Shown: positions 45,302 to 54,342 of the stretch, one piece after another
Numbering within the stretch: position 1 is the first letter of the stretch
How the letters are laid out: every line of letters starts with the position of its first letter
Assembly (NCBI RefSeq): GCF_001510895.1
Contig: NZ_LPWA01000099.1
Span: forward strand, 1 to 64,000
Reading direction: 5' to 3'
DNA length: 64,000 nucleotides
DNA from: Mesorhizobium loti
Lineage (GTDB): Bacteria > Pseudomonadota > Alphaproteobacteria > Rhizobiales > Rhizobiaceae
Notes under the pieces: generated by a model
What the model saw: the letters and a program-made list of their open reading frames with translations, nothing else
Database searches by the model: none
What the model was told of the DNA's origin: nothing
Program-made: the position numbers and the translations under genes

Positions 45302-45598
45302 ATGCTGCACTATGAGATCCAGGCCGAGATCTGGGTCTATCCCGGCAAGGGCGGCTGGCATTTCGTGACGCTGCCGGCCGAGTTCGCGACGCGGATCAAG
45401 GCGGCGATGGCGGGGCTGGCGCGGCCCTGGGGCTCGCTCGGCGTGACGGCCGCCATCGGCAAGACAAGGTGGAGCACGTCGCTCTTCCCCGACAAGGCAT
45501 CCGGCAGCCTGCTTCTGCCGATCAAAGCCTCGGTACGGCAGCGCGAGGGCCTCAATGCCGGCGACACGCCTGCCTTGACCATAGAGGTCGAGCTTTAG
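45302..45598 (+). CDS. DUF1905 domain protein
   Basis: 98 residues: EIQAEIWVYPGKGGWHFVTLPAE, GVTAAIGKTRWSTSLFPDKASGSLLLPIKASVR..., the all-beta DUF1905 pattern. Such domains also occur in DNA-binding YdeI-like proteins. No function known. Same-strand neighbour of the GST gene. Confidence 0.82.
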   Translation: MLHYEIQAEIWVYPGKGGWHFVTLPAEFATRIKAAMAGLARPWGSLGVTAAIGKTRWSTSLFPDKASGSLLLPIKASVRQREGLNAGDTPALTIEVEL

Positions 45599-45601
45599 CC
45601 T

Positions 45602-45823
45602 CTACCTTGGCATGTTCTTGTTTGGCGTATCCTTGTCGACCAGCCTGACGCAGATCGGATCGCCCTGCTCCATCCGGGTGCACTGCCATTCCGGGCCGAA
45701 ACCGAAATTCTCGTTCCGCTTCAGCCCGCGAAAGAGCAGCAGCAGAAGCACGACGATACCAACAAGGATGACCACGAAGAGAATGCCGGTGATGTCTCCT
45801 GGTCTGAGGTGAGGCCAGTTCAT
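45602..45823 (-). CDS. Small membrane protein (73 aa)
   Basis: One membrane helix ([20 protein letters not shown], about 12-31) and a conserved-looking soluble tail with two Cys ([20 protein letters not shown]). CGGAGG lies just upstream of the ATG at 45823. The two Cys on the exported or cytoplasmic side may form a disulfide. Hypothetical. Confidence 0.65.
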   Translation of the reverse strand: MNWPHLRPGDITGILFVVILVGIVVLLLLLFRGLKRNENFGFGPEWQCTRMEQGDPICVRLVDKDTPNKNMPR

Positions 45824-46005
45824 TGTCTGCCTCCGGGTCCCAGGCGGGATCGCTTTTGGCTTGCGTGTGCAAGCGCTCCATTGTCGCGCAACGAGCAGCC
45901 GTTGGCCAGAGCAGGCGAGGCAAACCGCCTCCCCTTGGCAAGCCGCCGGGCGACTTGTATAGAGCCCGCCACTCCAATCTCCATCCCCAGAACAAGGACG
46001 ACCCA

Positions 46006-46428
46006 ATGGCGATCGAACGCACCTTCTCCATGATCAAGCCCGACGCGACCAAGCGCAATCTGACCGGCGCCATCACCAAGATGCTGGAAGACGCAGGCCT
46101 TAGCGTCATCGCGTCGCGCCGCGTGTGGATGAGCCGCCGCGAGGCGGAAGGCTTCTACGCCGTTCACAAGGATCGCCCGTTCTTCGGCGAGCTCGTCGAG
46201 TTCATGTCGTCTGGCCCGACCGTCGTGCAGGTGCTGGAGGGCGAGAACGCCATTGCCAAGAACCGCGAAGTGATGGGCGCCACCAATCCGGCAAACGCCG
46301 CCGAGGGCACCATCCGCAAGGTGCATGCGCTGTCGATCGGCGAGAATTCGGTGCACGGCTCGGACGCGCCGGAAACCGCCGCGCAGGAGATCCGCTACTG
46401 GTTCTCCGATACAGAGGTCGTCGGCTGA
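46006..46428 (+). CDS. ndk: Nucleoside diphosphate kinase
   Basis: 140 residues, complete. It transfers a phosphate between nucleoside tri- and diphosphates through a phosphohistidine. The N-terminus [18 protein letters not shown], the binding loop [18 protein letters not shown], [18 protein letters not shown] and the catalytic [12 protein letters not shown] (the His) are canonical. A strong hairpin follows at 46451. Confidence 0.98.
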   Translation: MAIERTFSMIKPDATKRNLTGAITKMLEDAGLSVIASRRVWMSRREAEGFYAVHKDRPFFGELVEFMSSGPTVVQVLEGENAIAKNREVMGATNPANAAEGTIRKVHALSIGENSVHGSDAPETAAQEIRYWFSDTEVVG

Positions 46429-46450
46429 GCTTTGGCGGTTTGACCGAGAA

Positions 46451-46484
46451 TAAGGGCGGCGCCGCTCGAACGGCGCCGCCCTTA
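46451..46484 (+). terminator. Terminator-like hairpin after ndk
   Basis: A 14-bp perfect stem TAAGGGCGGCGCCG / CGGCGCCGCCCTTA with a 6-base loop. It starts 22 bases after the ndk stop. There is no strong T run after it, so it may also act as an mRNA 3' end stabiliser. Confidence 0.65.
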
Positions 46485-46607
46485 CGTCATTCGGGCGATA
46501 GACAAACGCGCGGCACGCCCTAGGTCAATCTCATCGGCGACATGTTGCAAGGGCGTCGCCGGCTGTGAGCGACCACCGCGCTTCCGCCCATGAACAGGGA
46601 GGGAAGC

Positions 46608-46814
46608 ATGATCGAACCCCATGTTTCCAAAAGCGGCGTTGCGTATCCGGACGATCTCGTCCTGTTGAAGCGCATCTATGACGAAGTCTGCGAGGAGCGG
46701 GGTATCATCCCCGGCAGCCCGGAGGCATCGGAACTGGCCATTGAGGCCATGAGGCTCTTTTCCGCCGGCATTTTCGACGAAGGCACGATCGGTCGTCGTC
46801 TTCGCCATCACTGA
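46608..46814 (+). CDS. Small hypothetical protein (68 aa)
   Basis: Reads IEPHVSKSGVAYPDDLVLLK, RIYDEVCEERGIIPGSPEAS, ELAIEAMRLFSAGIFDEG... This short helical protein is of a kind common in rhizobia. ATG 46608 has GGGAGGGAAG directly upstream; the earlier ATG at 46590 has none. Function unknown. Confidence 0.68.
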   Translation: MIEPHVSKSGVAYPDDLVLLKRIYDEVCEERGIIPGSPEASELAIEAMRLFSAGIFDEGTIGRRLRHH

Positions 46815-46832
46815 CCGCACGACCGGCCGAGT

Positions 46833-47171
46833 TCAATCCCCGTCGCCGTAGCGGATCACTTCAACCTTCTCCTTGGTGATCAGGCAACTCATGGTCAGCG
46901 CCTTGATCTGCGGGATCAGCGCATCGATCTTCTCCGGCGCATCGACGATCTCGACGACGATGGGCAGGTCCTGCGACAGCCGCAGGATCTTGGCGGTATG
47001 GAGCACGCTCGAACGGCCGAAGCCGAGCGGTCCCCTGAGCACGGTCGCGCCCGCCATGCCGGTTTCGCGTGCCTTGATGACGATCGCCTCATGCAGCGGC
47101 GTGCCGTCGGCCGCCCTGTCGTCCTCGCCGAAGAAGATCCTAAGCAGCACGCATTGTGCGGGAAGTTCCAT
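46833..47171 (-). CDS. DUF190 protein of the fluoride-resistance operon
   Basis: 112 residues: ELPAQCVLLRIFFGEDDRA, PLHEAIVIKARETGMAGATVLRGPLGFG, and IVVEIVDAPEKIDALIPQIK. DUF190 is a ferredoxin-like fold related to PII signalling proteins and often sits next to crcB, where it may modulate the channel. It is the last gene of the crcB operon, with GGGAGG before the ATG. Role inferred from context. Confidence 0.88.
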   Translation of the reverse strand: MELPAQCVLLRIFFGEDDRAADGTPLHEAIVIKARETGMAGATVLRGPLGFGRSSVLHTAKILRLSQDLPIVVEIVDAPEKIDALIPQIKALTMSCLITKEKVEVIRYGDGD

Positions 47172-47185
47172 ATTTTCCTCCCTGG

Positions 47186-47614
47186 TCATCTGGTAGTCGG
47201 CAAGCGGTTGAACCTGGCCGCCATGAGATAGCCAAGCCAGGCCGAGATAAGCGACAGCACCACGACACTGACAAGATAGATCGCGGCGAGGCCAAGGTCG
47301 CCTTCGAAAAGCAGGATGAAGGTGTCGAGGCTCATGGCCGAGAAGGTGGTGAGGCCGCCGCAAAAGCCGCCGGTGACGAACTGGCGGCCGGCCGGGCCGA
47401 CCATCAGGCGCCCGTCCGGCCGGGTCAGCGTGGCGAAGAACATGATCACCCAAGAGCCGACGATGTTGACGAAAGCGGTGGCGTAGAGCGCGCTCAAGCC
47501 CAGCAGCGAGACGATGACATAGCCGGACAGGAAGCGCGTCAGCGAGCCGATTGCCGCGCCGCAGCCGACCGCCAGATAAAGCCGCAGCGCCGTCTGCCTG
47601 CCGTTTCCGGACAT
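47186..47614 (-). CDS. crcB: Fluoride channel CrcB/Fluc, second subunit
   Basis: 142 residues, four membrane helices. Fluc features: [10 protein letters not shown], the Na+-site region [12 protein letters not shown], and the pore segment [16 protein letters not shown]. Fluc channels are dual-topology dimers that let cytoplasmic fluoride out. Here two different crcB genes lie in tandem, so a heterodimer is likely. ATG 47614 is 7 bases after the first crcB stop. Confidence 0.93.
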   Translation of the reverse strand: MSGNGRQTALRLYLAVGCGAAIGSLTRFLSGYVIVSLLGLSALYATAFVNIVGSWVIMFFATLTRPDGRLMVGPAGRQFVTGGFCGGLTTFSAMSLDTFILLFEGDLGLAAIYLVSVVVLSLISAWLGYLMAARFNRLPTTR

Positions 47615-47620
47615 AAGGCC

Positions 47621-48013
47621 CTACCCTGCCATCCGCACGACGACCCAGAAGCCGAGCGCAACGGCAAGCACGCACGACGCCACCGAGGCGACGACGTTGA
47701 AGACGGCGAGCGGCCTTTCGCCATCCAGCGCCAGGTTCAGCGTCTGCAGGCAGAAGGACGAAACCGTGGTGTAGCCGCCGAACAGGCCGACCACGATCAG
47801 GTCGCGCACCAGTTCGGCGGAAAAGACGCCGCCAACCGCCCGCGCCGCGCCGGCGAACGCGCCGATGGCGAGCGCCCCAGTGACGTTGACCACGAGCGTG
47901 CCCCAGGGAAAGGTTTCGCCGACGCTGCGGCCGACGAGGCCCGACAGGAAGAAGCGGGAAATGCCGCCGCAAAATCCGCCAATCAGGACCAGGGCGCAAG
48001 CCGCAAGGGTCAT
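47621..48013 (-). CDS. crcB: Fluoride channel CrcB/Fluc, first subunit
   Basis: 130 residues, four membrane helices with GGFCGGISRFFLSG, VVNVTGALAIGAF and GLFGGYTTVSSFCLQTL. In heterodimeric Fluc systems the two subunits are antiparallel. This is the first gene of the operon and lies about 100 bases after a fluoride riboswitch. Confidence 0.93.
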   Translation of the reverse strand: MTLAACALVLIGGFCGGISRFFLSGLVGRSVGETFPWGTLVVNVTGALAIGAFAGAARAVGGVFSAELVRDLIVVGLFGGYTTVSSFCLQTLNLALDGERPLAVFNVVASVASCVLAVALGFWVVVRMAG

Positions 48014-48083
48014 CGCTTCAATGCCTTTTCAAAGGTGATTCCGCATGGAATCGCGTTACAGAAGACAGGCACGTCGCGAGCGG

Positions 48084-48125
48084 AAAAAACAGACCCCGCC
48101 GCGCGAAAGCACGCCTGGCAGGAGT
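48084..48125 (-). terminator. Expression-platform terminator of the fluoride riboswitch
   Basis: On the minus strand ACTCCTGCC (48117-48125) can pair with GGCGGGGT (48093-48100), with one bulge, around an inner small stem, followed by CTG and six T (48084-48089). ACTCC is the same strand that closes P1 of the aptamer, so the two structures exclude each other. Confidence 0.7.
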
Positions 48126-48179
48126 CATCAGCCCGATACTCGTACTGAGCGTGGGCGGTTTCGGGGGAACCCCATCCCC
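48117..48179 (-). ncRNA. Fluoride riboswitch (crcB motif)
   Basis: On the minus strand: GGGGATGGGGTTCCCCCGAA, then ACCGCCC, a CTC/GAG hairpin, and GGGCTGATGACTCCTGCC. This matches the crcB RNA consensus (GGnGAUG...UUCnCC...AACCGC...GCUGAUG...CC). P1 is GGGGT/ACTCC, P2 GGGG/CCCC, P3 GCCC/GGGC. Fluoride binding with Mg2+ should stabilise P1 and allow read-through into crcB-crcB-DUF190. Confidence 0.93.
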
Positions 48180-48253
48180 ATTTTTCGGGGGAAACTAGGC
48201 GGTCGCGGCAGCGCGGTCAATCGGGCCGTTGTGGTCGATGCCTACTCCACAGC

Positions 48254-48280
48254 GAAAAACCCGCCGCCCCTCGCGGCGGG
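48254..48280 (-). terminator. Rho-independent terminator
   Basis: Minus strand: stem CCCGCCGC / GCGGCGGG (48260-48280) followed by five T. Placed right after the stop of the exported protein gene at 48287. Confidence 0.85.
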
Positions 48281-48286
48281 CAGACG

Positions 48287-48556
48287 TCATTTCGGTTGGC
48301 GCTCTTTCACATTCGCATGGAGGTTGGCCGCCTCCGTGTCGGTGGCCGGTGTCTTGGTCTCCTCGCCGGTGAATGGACTGCCCTGCCCGGGCGCGAGGTC
48401 GCCGCTATGGCCGGCCTTGTTGGTCTGGAAAGGCTGACTGTCCGGGCTCAACCCATGCTGGGTGGCATTGAACAGATGGTCGTCCGCCCTAGCAAAGCCG
48501 GCGAAGGCAATCAAAGATATGCCCGTGGCAGCAAGGATGAGCGCGTTTCTTTTCAT
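48287..48556 (-). CDS. Small exported protein (89 aa)
   Basis: A signal peptide (MKRNALILAATGISLIAFAGF, cut after ARA) then a polar chain (DDHLFNATQHGLSPDSQPFQ..., TPATDTEAANLHANVKERQ). AAGGAGA precedes the ATG and a terminator follows the stop, so it is a single-gene unit. The C-terminal ANLHANVKERQPK occurs in unrelated-looking small rhizobial proteins. Function unknown. Confidence 0.7.
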   Translation of the reverse strand: MKRNALILAATGISLIAFAGFARADDHLFNATQHGLSPDSQPFQTNKAGHSGDLAPGQGSPFTGEETKTPATDTEAANLHANVKERQPK

Positions 48557-48784
48557 ATCTGGTCTCCTTTGAGGTGCCAGATCGAGCCGCGCATTCGGTC
48601 TGGCGGCTTCAGTGAAGGGATGTTTTTGGCAACATCCCTTTTTGCCTGCCCGCCATATGAAAGTTCAACGCTTCGCGCGCGGATTATTCCGGCAGTCGTG
48701 GGATATCGTCGTGGCGTACGAGGAGAAGACGCAGCTCGCGATCCTTCGCGCCAGCCCCGGCGTATAGCACCCTTCGTCGAGACC

Positions 48785-49552
48785 TCAGCTCGCGGCGTTG
48801 AAGCGCAGGATCACGCGGTCGTCCTTGTCGGCGATGACGAGCCGGCCGGCGTCGATATGGTATGACGCCGCCTTGACGAGCGCGTCGAACAGCGCCTTCT
48901 CCTGCGCCATCACATCCGGCGCGCGGGCCATCTTGGTCGAGCCGATGTTGCTGATGGCGATCTTCTCGCCATCGACCTTGGCGTTGGCGAAGTAGCTGTT
49001 GCACGGGCCTTTGCCCCCGGCCTTGCCGGCTTCGCTTACGCGGAACGTCGCCTGCGGCTCACGGATCGGACCGATGCCGTCGATGTATTCGATGAGCCAG
49101 CTCTGGCCATACAGGGCCGTGGTGTCCGGTTCGATTGCGGGCGTCGCCATCTTCAGCACAACCGTCTGCGGCTTGCCGTCCAGCGGATCGACCTGGTGGC
49201 GGGTGTCGGTAATGAACAGCAGCCGGTCGTCGACAGTGATGCGGGCCTGCAGCGCATAGGTCCTGCCGGGCTTGATCACCTTGGGATCGAAGCCGATCTC
49301 GAACTTGATCGGCACCTGGCCGGCCGGCACGATCTTGCGCTGGCCGATGATCGTCGACGGTGCGTCGGCCAGCGAGACGTCTGTGAGCTCGACCGAAAGC
49401 ACCGCATTGGGCGGCAGGGCGATACGCTCGCGATAGGTCACTTCGCCGGCAAGAGTTTTTTCGGCGGCACTGGTGAGTTCCGGCACGGCAAGCACGCCAA
49501 CCACCAGCGGCACCAGGCCGAAGATGAAGAATTCCGCAATCCTGTCCAGCAT
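48785..49552 (-). CDS. YbaY-like plus META-domain exported protein
   Basis: 255 residues. After an N-terminal membrane or signal segment (FFIFGLVPLVVGVLAVPELTS), residues about 33-128 match the YbaY/type III chaperone-like domain (GEVTYRERIALPPNAVLSVELTDVSLAD...). Residues about 145-255 match a META/HslJ domain (WLIEYIDGIGP, ATFRVSEAGKAGGKGPCNSYF, IGSTKMAR). The combination is a known exported architecture for envelope-stress-type proteins of unknown molecular function. No frame break. Confidence 0.82.
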   Translation of the reverse strand: MLDRIAEFFIFGLVPLVVGVLAVPELTSAAEKTLAGEVTYRERIALPPNAVLSVELTDVSLADAPSTIIGQRKIVPAGQVPIKFEIGFDPKVIKPGRTYALQARITVDDRLLFITDTRHQVDPLDGKPQTVVLKMATPAIEPDTTALYGQSWLIEYIDGIGPIREPQATFRVSEAGKAGGKGPCNSYFANAKVDGEKIAISNIGSTKMARAPDVMAQEKALFDALVKAASYHIDAGRLVIADKDDRVILRFNAAS

Positions 49553-49631
49553 GAGATTGCTCCGCCAAGCAAATCAAACCGGTTTGCAAGGTCGGGAAGG
49601 ATTGCGGTCAATCAATGGCCTCGGCCGAAGT

Positions 49632-50110
49632 TTATCGGCCCGACGTCTTCCAACGCCCGGCGGCTTCGTCGTCGGCTTCCTTGGCCTCGACCCAACCGCC
49701 CTCGGAGCCGTCGGCGCGGTGCTCCTTCTTCCAGAAGGGCGCGCGCGACTTCAGATAGTCCATCAGGAAATTCGCCGCCTCGAAGGCCGCGTGCCGGTGC
49801 GCAGAGGCTGCTACCACCAGCACGATGTTCTCGCCGGGCGCGATCTTGCCGTGGCGGTGGATGATCGTGAGCCCCTGCAGCGGCCAGCGCGAGGTAGCCT
49901 CGGCGGCGATGCGGCCGATCTCAGCCTCGGCCATGCCGGGATAATGCTCAAGCTCGAGCGCGCGAGCGCGCCCTGCTCGTCGCGGCACAGGCCGGAGAAG
50001 GTCACCACGGCGCCGATGTCGGTGCGGCCCTTCGTCAGGGCGGCGATCTCGGCGGCGACGTCGAAATCCTCGCGCTGGACGCGGATGGCCGGCAGGACGG
50101 CGTGCGCCAT
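49632..50110 (-). CDS. moaE: Molybdopterin synthase catalytic subunit MoaE, frameshifted as read
   Basis: About 159 residues. It adds sulfur from MoaD to precursor Z to make molybdopterin. VQREDFDVAAEIAALTKGRTDIGAVVTFSGLCRDEQG is read from 50110; LELEHYPGMAEAEIGRIAAEA, HRHGKIAPGENIVLVVAASAHR and the active-site PFWKKEH follow in another frame. The break is near 49970, in the CTCGCGCGCTCG stretch, with one base missing. It overlaps no gene but lies 1 base after moaD. The organism has a molybdopterin enzyme at 28131, so MoaE is probably functional. Confidence 0.93.
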
Positions 50111-50111
50111 C

Positions 50112-50369
50112 TCAGCCTCCAGTCATCGGCGGAAACAGCGCGATCTCGCGCGCGCCCGCGATTTTCTCGCGGTGGCCGACATGTTCCTGGTTGATGGCGA
50201 CGCGGATGACGTCCGGATATTGCAGCGCGTTTTCGTATTCCTCGCCGCGCGACTTCAGCCAGCGCAAGAGGTCGGCGACGGTCTCGATGTCGGCCGGCAG
50301 CTCGACATGCTCTTCCGGCTTGCCGATCCGCTCGCGTACCCAGGCGAAATAGATGAGCTTGGTGGACAT
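50112..50369 (-). CDS. moaD: Molybdopterin synthase sulfur carrier MoaD
   Basis: 85 residues, ubiquitin-like: LIYFAWVRERIGKPEEHVEL, VADLLRWLKSR, NQEHVGHREKIAGAREIALFPPMTGG. The C-terminal Gly-Gly is required for thiocarboxylation. It lies between pgsA (1 base upstream) and moaE (1 base downstream), a common rhizobial order. Confidence 0.95.
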   Translation of the reverse strand: MSTKLIYFAWVRERIGKPEEHVELPADIETVADLLRWLKSRGEEYENALQYPDVIRVAINQEHVGHREKIAGAREIALFPPMTGG

Positions 50370-50370
50370 C

Positions 50371-50967
50371 TCACTCGTCCATGATGTGCTTCAGCCCGGC
50401 GCGGAAATAGTCGTAGCCGGTATAGAGGGTGACGAGCGCCGCGATCCACAGCAGCACCAGGCCGATCTGGGTGGTGAGCGGGAAGATCTTGTCACCGGCA
50501 GGGCCGACGAGCAGGAAGGCGATGGCGACCATCTGGATGGTGGTCTTCCACTTGGCGAGCTGGGTCACCGGGACCGAGACCTTCAGCGCAGCCAGATATT
50601 CACGCAGGCCCGAAACCAGGATCTCGCGGCACAGGATGATGATCGCCGCCCAGAGCGACCAGCCTGCGATGCCCGCATGCCTGTCGGTGTCAGCGGCGAG
50701 TAACAGAAGGCAGGTGGCGACCAGGAGCTTGTCGGCGATCGGGTCAAGCATCTTGCCGATGTTGGAGGTCTGCTGCCAGGCGCGCGCAAAGTAGCCGTCG
50801 AAATAATCGGTGATAGAGGCGAGCAGGAAGATGACCAGCGCCGACCAGCGGGCGAAGTCGGAAGATTTCAGATGGCCCTCGAGGAAAAAGCACAGCACCA
50901 CCAGCGGCACCGCGATGATGCGGGCGTAGGTAAGGATATTCGGCAGGTTGAAAGCGCGCTGGGCCAT
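50371..50967 (-). CDS. pgsA: CDP-diacylglycerol-glycerol-3-phosphate 3-phosphatidyltransferase PgsA
   Basis: 198 residues, membrane-bound, first committed step of phosphatidylglycerol synthesis. Starts NLPNILTYARIIAVPLVVL; signature DYFDGYFARAWQQTSNIGKMLDPIADK; typical later CREILVSGLREYLA. ATG 50967 is preferred over the TTG at 51015 since the family N-terminus begins there. Second member of the CDP-alcohol transferase family in the window, and the better PgsA candidate. Confidence 0.92.
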   Translation of the reverse strand: MAQRAFNLPNILTYARIIAVPLVVLCFFLEGHLKSSDFARWSALVIFLLASITDYFDGYFARAWQQTSNIGKMLDPIADKLLVATCLLLLAADTDRHAGIAGWSLWAAIIILCREILVSGLREYLAALKVSVPVTQLAKWKTTIQMVAIAFLLVGPAGDKIFPLTTQIGLVLLWIAALVTLYTGYDYFRAGLKHIMDE

Positions 50968-51072
50968 GTCTGATCGGGAACTCTTCTCCGCCTGCGTACT
51001 CAAATCAGAAGCCAATGTGGGGGGTCAACAGGCGAGATTCGATTGGTCGCCTGAAAATAGGCGCAAGAATGG

Positions 51073-53169
51073 TCAGCTGTCATGAAAATGGTTGTAGACC
51101 AGCTTCGCCACATGCTCGGAAATGCCGTCGACCTTGACCAGGTCCTCGACCGCGGCGCGGCTGACCGCCTTGGCGGTGCCGAAAGCAAGCAGCAGCGCCC
51201 GTTTGCGGCCGGGGCCGATGCCGGCGATCTCGTCGAGCGGACTCTTGACCATCTCCTTCTTGCGGCGGGCGCGATGCGAGCCGATGGCGAAGCGGTGCAC
51301 CTCGTCGCGCAGGCGCTGGACGAAATAGAGCACCGGGTCGCGCACCGGCAGCATGAAGGAGTCCCTGCCCTTGACGAAGAAACGCTCGCGCCCGGCGTCG
51401 CGGTCGGGACCCTTGGCGATGCCGATCGCGACGACCCGGTCCTCGATGCCAAGATCGGACAGGATCTTGCGCACCGCCGTCATCTGGCCCTGGCCGCCGT
51501 CGATCAGGATGACGTCGGGCCAGGCCGGGAAGCTGCCGTTGCCCCCGACCAGGTCCTCGGCCGTGTCGCCCTCGGCTTCGGTGCCCGCCTCACCCGAAGG
51601 TTGAGCGTCGCCATGCTCCCTGAGCAGCCGCGAGAAACGCCGCTCCATCACTTCGCGCATCATGCCGAAATCGTCGCCCGGCGTGATCTCGGTCGAGCGG
51701 ATGTTGAATTTCCGGTACTGGTTCTTCACGAAGCCTTCCGGTCCGGCGACGACCATGGCGCCGACCGCGTTGGTGCCCATGATGTGCGAGTTGTCGTAGA
51801 CCTCGATGCGCACCGGCGGCTTTTCCAGGCCGAAGGTCTCGGCGAAGCCCGTGAGCAGCCGCGCCTGCGTCGAGGTTTCCGCCAGCCTGCGGCCGAGCGC
51901 CTCGCGGGCGTTCTGCAGCGCATGGTCGGTCAGATCCTTCTTTTCGCCGCGCTGCGGCACCGAGATCGCTACCCTGCGGCCGGCGCGGGTGGAGAGCGCC
52001 TCGGCGAGCAGTTCCTGCTCCTGCACGGTCTGGGAAAGAAGCAACGTGCGGGCCGGCAGCTTGTCGTCATAGAACTGCGCCAGGAACGAGCCAAGCACCT
52101 CGGCCGGCTCCAGCGCCGGGTCGGCCTTGGGGAAATAGGCGCGGTTGCCCCAGTTCTGGCCGGTGCGGAAGAAGAACACCTGGATGCAGGTCTGGCCGCC
52201 TTCCTGGTGGATGGCGAAGACATCCGCCTCCTCGACCGTCTGCGGGTTGATGCCCTGATGCGCCTGCACATGCGAGAGCGCCGCCAGGCGATCGCGATAG
52301 ATGGCGGCGCGCTCGAAATCGAGTTCCGCGGAGGCCTGCTGCATGGCGGCCGAAATCTCGGTCTTCACCTTCTGGCTGCGGCCGGAAAGAAAATCCTTCG
52401 CCTCGGCGACCAGCTCGGCGTAGCCCTGATGCGATATCTCGCCGGTGCAAGGGCCGGCGCAGCGCTTGATCTGGTAGAGCAGGCAGGGCCGCGTGCGGTT
52501 CTCGTAGAAGGAGTCCGTGCAGCTCCGCAGCAGGAAGGCGCGCTGCAGCGAATTGATGGTGCGCCCGACCGCGCCGGCCGACGCGAACGGACCGAAATAG
52601 TCACCCTTGCGCGAGCGTGCGCCGCGATGCTTGTAGATGCCGGGCGAGACATGGTCGCCGGTGAGCAGGATGTAGGGGAACGACTTGTCGTCCCGCATCA
52701 AGACGTTGAAGCGGGGCCGCAGCCGCTTTATGAGGTTCGCTTCGAGCAGCAGCGCCTCGATCTCGGTGCGGGTGACGACGAACTCCATCGTCGCCGTCTC
52801 GCGCACCATGCGGCCGATGCGGGCGGTGTGGAAGCGCCCTTGCGCATAGTTGGTGACGCGCTTCTTCAGGCTGCGCGCCTTGCCGACATAGAGCACGTCG
52901 CCGGCCGCGTTCATCATGCGGTAGACGCCCGGCTGGTTGGGCAGCCGCTTGACGAAGGTCTGGATCACCTCGGCGCCGACCATGCCGTCGGCATCGCCGG
53001 CATGCGGCGTCCAGTCTATCGCGGTGAAGGCGACGTCAGGCCCCGCGGGAGCCGCCTCCGGCTCGACGATCTCCTCCGCCGCCTCGTCCTCAATGTCGAT
53101 ATCGGGGTCGACATCGGGCGGCAGATCGTCGACGGCGCCGTTTCGCTTATGTTTTTGGGCAGGACTCAT
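51073..53169 (-). CDS. uvrC: Excinuclease ABC subunit C
   Basis: 698 residues. Makes both incisions in nucleotide excision repair. The N-terminal GIY-YIG nuclease is [28 protein letters not shown]; then [21 protein letters not shown], the cysteine pair region [13 protein letters not shown], a UVR helix pair, the RNase H-like endonuclease ([33 protein letters not shown]), and C-terminal helix-hairpin-helix repeats ([15 protein letters not shown]). The start at 53169 overlaps the SDR stop by ATGA. The N-terminus has an extra acidic stretch ([20 protein letters not shown]). Confidence 0.96.
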   Translation of the reverse strand: MSPAQKHKRNGAVDDLPPDVDPDIDIEDEAAEEIVEPEAAPAGPDVAFTAIDWTPHAGDADGMVGAEVIQTFVKRLPNQPGVYRMMNAAGDVLYVGKARSLKKRVTNYAQGRFHTARIGRMVRETATMEFVVTRTEIEALLLEANLIKRLRPRFNVLMRDDKSFPYILLTGDHVSPGIYKHRGARSRKGDYFGPFASAGAVGRTINSLQRAFLLRSCTDSFYENRTRPCLLYQIKRCAGPCTGEISHQGYAELVAEAKDFLSGRSQKVKTEISAAMQQASAELDFERAAIYRDRLAALSHVQAHQGINPQTVEEADVFAIHQEGGQTCIQVFFFRTGQNWGNRAYFPKADPALEPAEVLGSFLAQFYDDKLPARTLLLSQTVQEQELLAEALSTRAGRRVAISVPQRGEKKDLTDHALQNAREALGRRLAETSTQARLLTGFAETFGLEKPPVRIEVYDNSHIMGTNAVGAMVVAGPEGFVKNQYRKFNIRSTEITPGDDFGMMREVMERRFSRLLREHGDAQPSGEAGTEAEGDTAEDLVGGNGSFPAWPDVILIDGGQGQMTAVRKILSDLGIEDRVVAIGIAKGPDRDAGRERFFVKGRDSFMLPVRDPVLYFVQRLRDEVHRFAIGSHRARRKKEMVKSPLDEIAGIGPGRKRALLLAFGTAKAVSRAAVEDLVKVDGISEHVAKLVYNHFHDS

Positions 53170-53930
53170 TCCACCATGCCTGTCACATCGGGCGTCTGCC
53201 ATGCAAGATGCTGGCCGCCATCGAGCGCGATCATCTGGCCGGTGACGGAGCGCGCTTCCCAGAGGTAGCGGATGGTGGCGCCGAATTCCGGCAATTGCGG
53301 GCCGCGCTTCAGGATCAGGCCCTCAACTTGGCTTTCGAAATCATCGTCGTCCTGGCGCTTGTTCTTCAGCGTCGGGCCAGGGCCGACGGCGTTGACCCGA
53401 ATGCGCGGCCCCAGCGCCTGCGCCAGCATCTGGGTTTGCGTCCACAGGGCCGATTTCGACAGCGCATAGGAGAAATAGCGCGGCGTCGGCCGCCAGACAC
53501 GCTGGTCGATAATATTGACGATCAGCCCCTCCGCGCCTTCCGGCAAGGCGCGGGCAAAGTTCTGCGCCAAGAGCGCCGGCGTCTTCACGTGGATGGCGAA
53601 GTGGCGGTCCCAGGCCTGCCAGTCGAAATCCTCGATACGGTCGTCGACGAACAAAGAGGCGTTGTTGACGAGCAGCGTGACCGGACCAAGGGCGGCCTCG
53701 GATCGGCCGACAAGATCGCCGACCGCGTCCATGTCGGTGAGGTCGGCGACAACCACGGCGGCGCGGCCGCCCTTCTCCCTGATGTGGCTGGCCAAGGCCT
53801 CGGCCTCGGCTCCGGAACGGTTGGCGTGGACGGCGACGGCAAAGCCATGCGCGGCCAGATCCTCGACGATCGCCTTGCCGATCCTTCTCGCTCCACCCGT
53901 CACCAGCGCCACGCCAGCGGCTTCATTCAT
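53166..53930 (-). CDS. Short-chain dehydrogenase (FolM/pteridine-reductase-like)
   Basis: 254 residues. NAD(P)-binding TGGARRIG at 11-18 (TGxxxxIG with Arg, typical of NADPH-preferring pteridine reductases), NNAS, and the catalytic YALSKSAL (Y-x-x-x-K). ATG 53930 has GAGG upstream. It is translationally coupled to uvrC (ATGA overlap). Position beside moaDE is consistent with a pterin role, but that is inference. Confidence 0.85.
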   Translation of the reverse strand: MNEAAGVALVTGGARRIGKAIVEDLAAHGFAVAVHANRSGAEAEALASHIREKGGRAAVVVADLTDMDAVGDLVGRSEAALGPVTLLVNNASLFVDDRIEDFDWQAWDRHFAIHVKTPALLAQNFARALPEGAEGLIVNIIDQRVWRPTPRYFSYALSKSALWTQTQMLAQALGPRIRVNAVGPGPTLKNKRQDDDDFESQVEGLILKRGPQLPEFGATIRYLWEARSVTGQMIALDGGQHLAWQTPDVTGMVE

Positions 53931-54342
53931 GTTGTCAATCCTCAATCGGCTTCACGATTCCGGGAAGCCGGCACAATATGACGGGCCAAGCGTTAAATGC
54001 CATTTCCACCTGGGGCAGGAATGTGGCGAAGCGGCCCGCACGCACGCTTGCCGGCCCGGATTCGGGACGTCTCATAGCCTAATATATGCCGCCGGACCCC
54101 TTGAACCAAGCGGTGTGCAGCGCAACATGATTAGCCTGCTGACAATCGCTGTTGCGAAGATGCAACGTCACCTTTCGGCCTCATTCGTGCCGGGGAATGA
54201 CCCAAGTTCAGGTTCGGTTCAGCCGCATTTCAGCACGACATTTGGAACCGTTGAGCGCTAGGCCCGTTTATCCCCCCCGGACGGGCCGGGGCATTCATGA
54301 ACACAAAAGCCTAGTGTCTTGTGGCTTAAGGAGTAAACAACA
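53931..54342. other. Intergenic region upstream of the porin gene
   Basis: 412 bases with no supported gene. The porin's leader ends TTAAGGAGTAAACAACA before its ATG, a strong ribosome site. An abundant porin should have a strong promoter here; no clean -35/-10 pair was assigned. Confidence 0.45.

Noticed and set aside
51082..53268. A 728-residue open frame antisense to uvrC
   Set aside because: uvrC shows every expected domain on the minus strand. The antisense frame is a shadow of its third-position GC bias.
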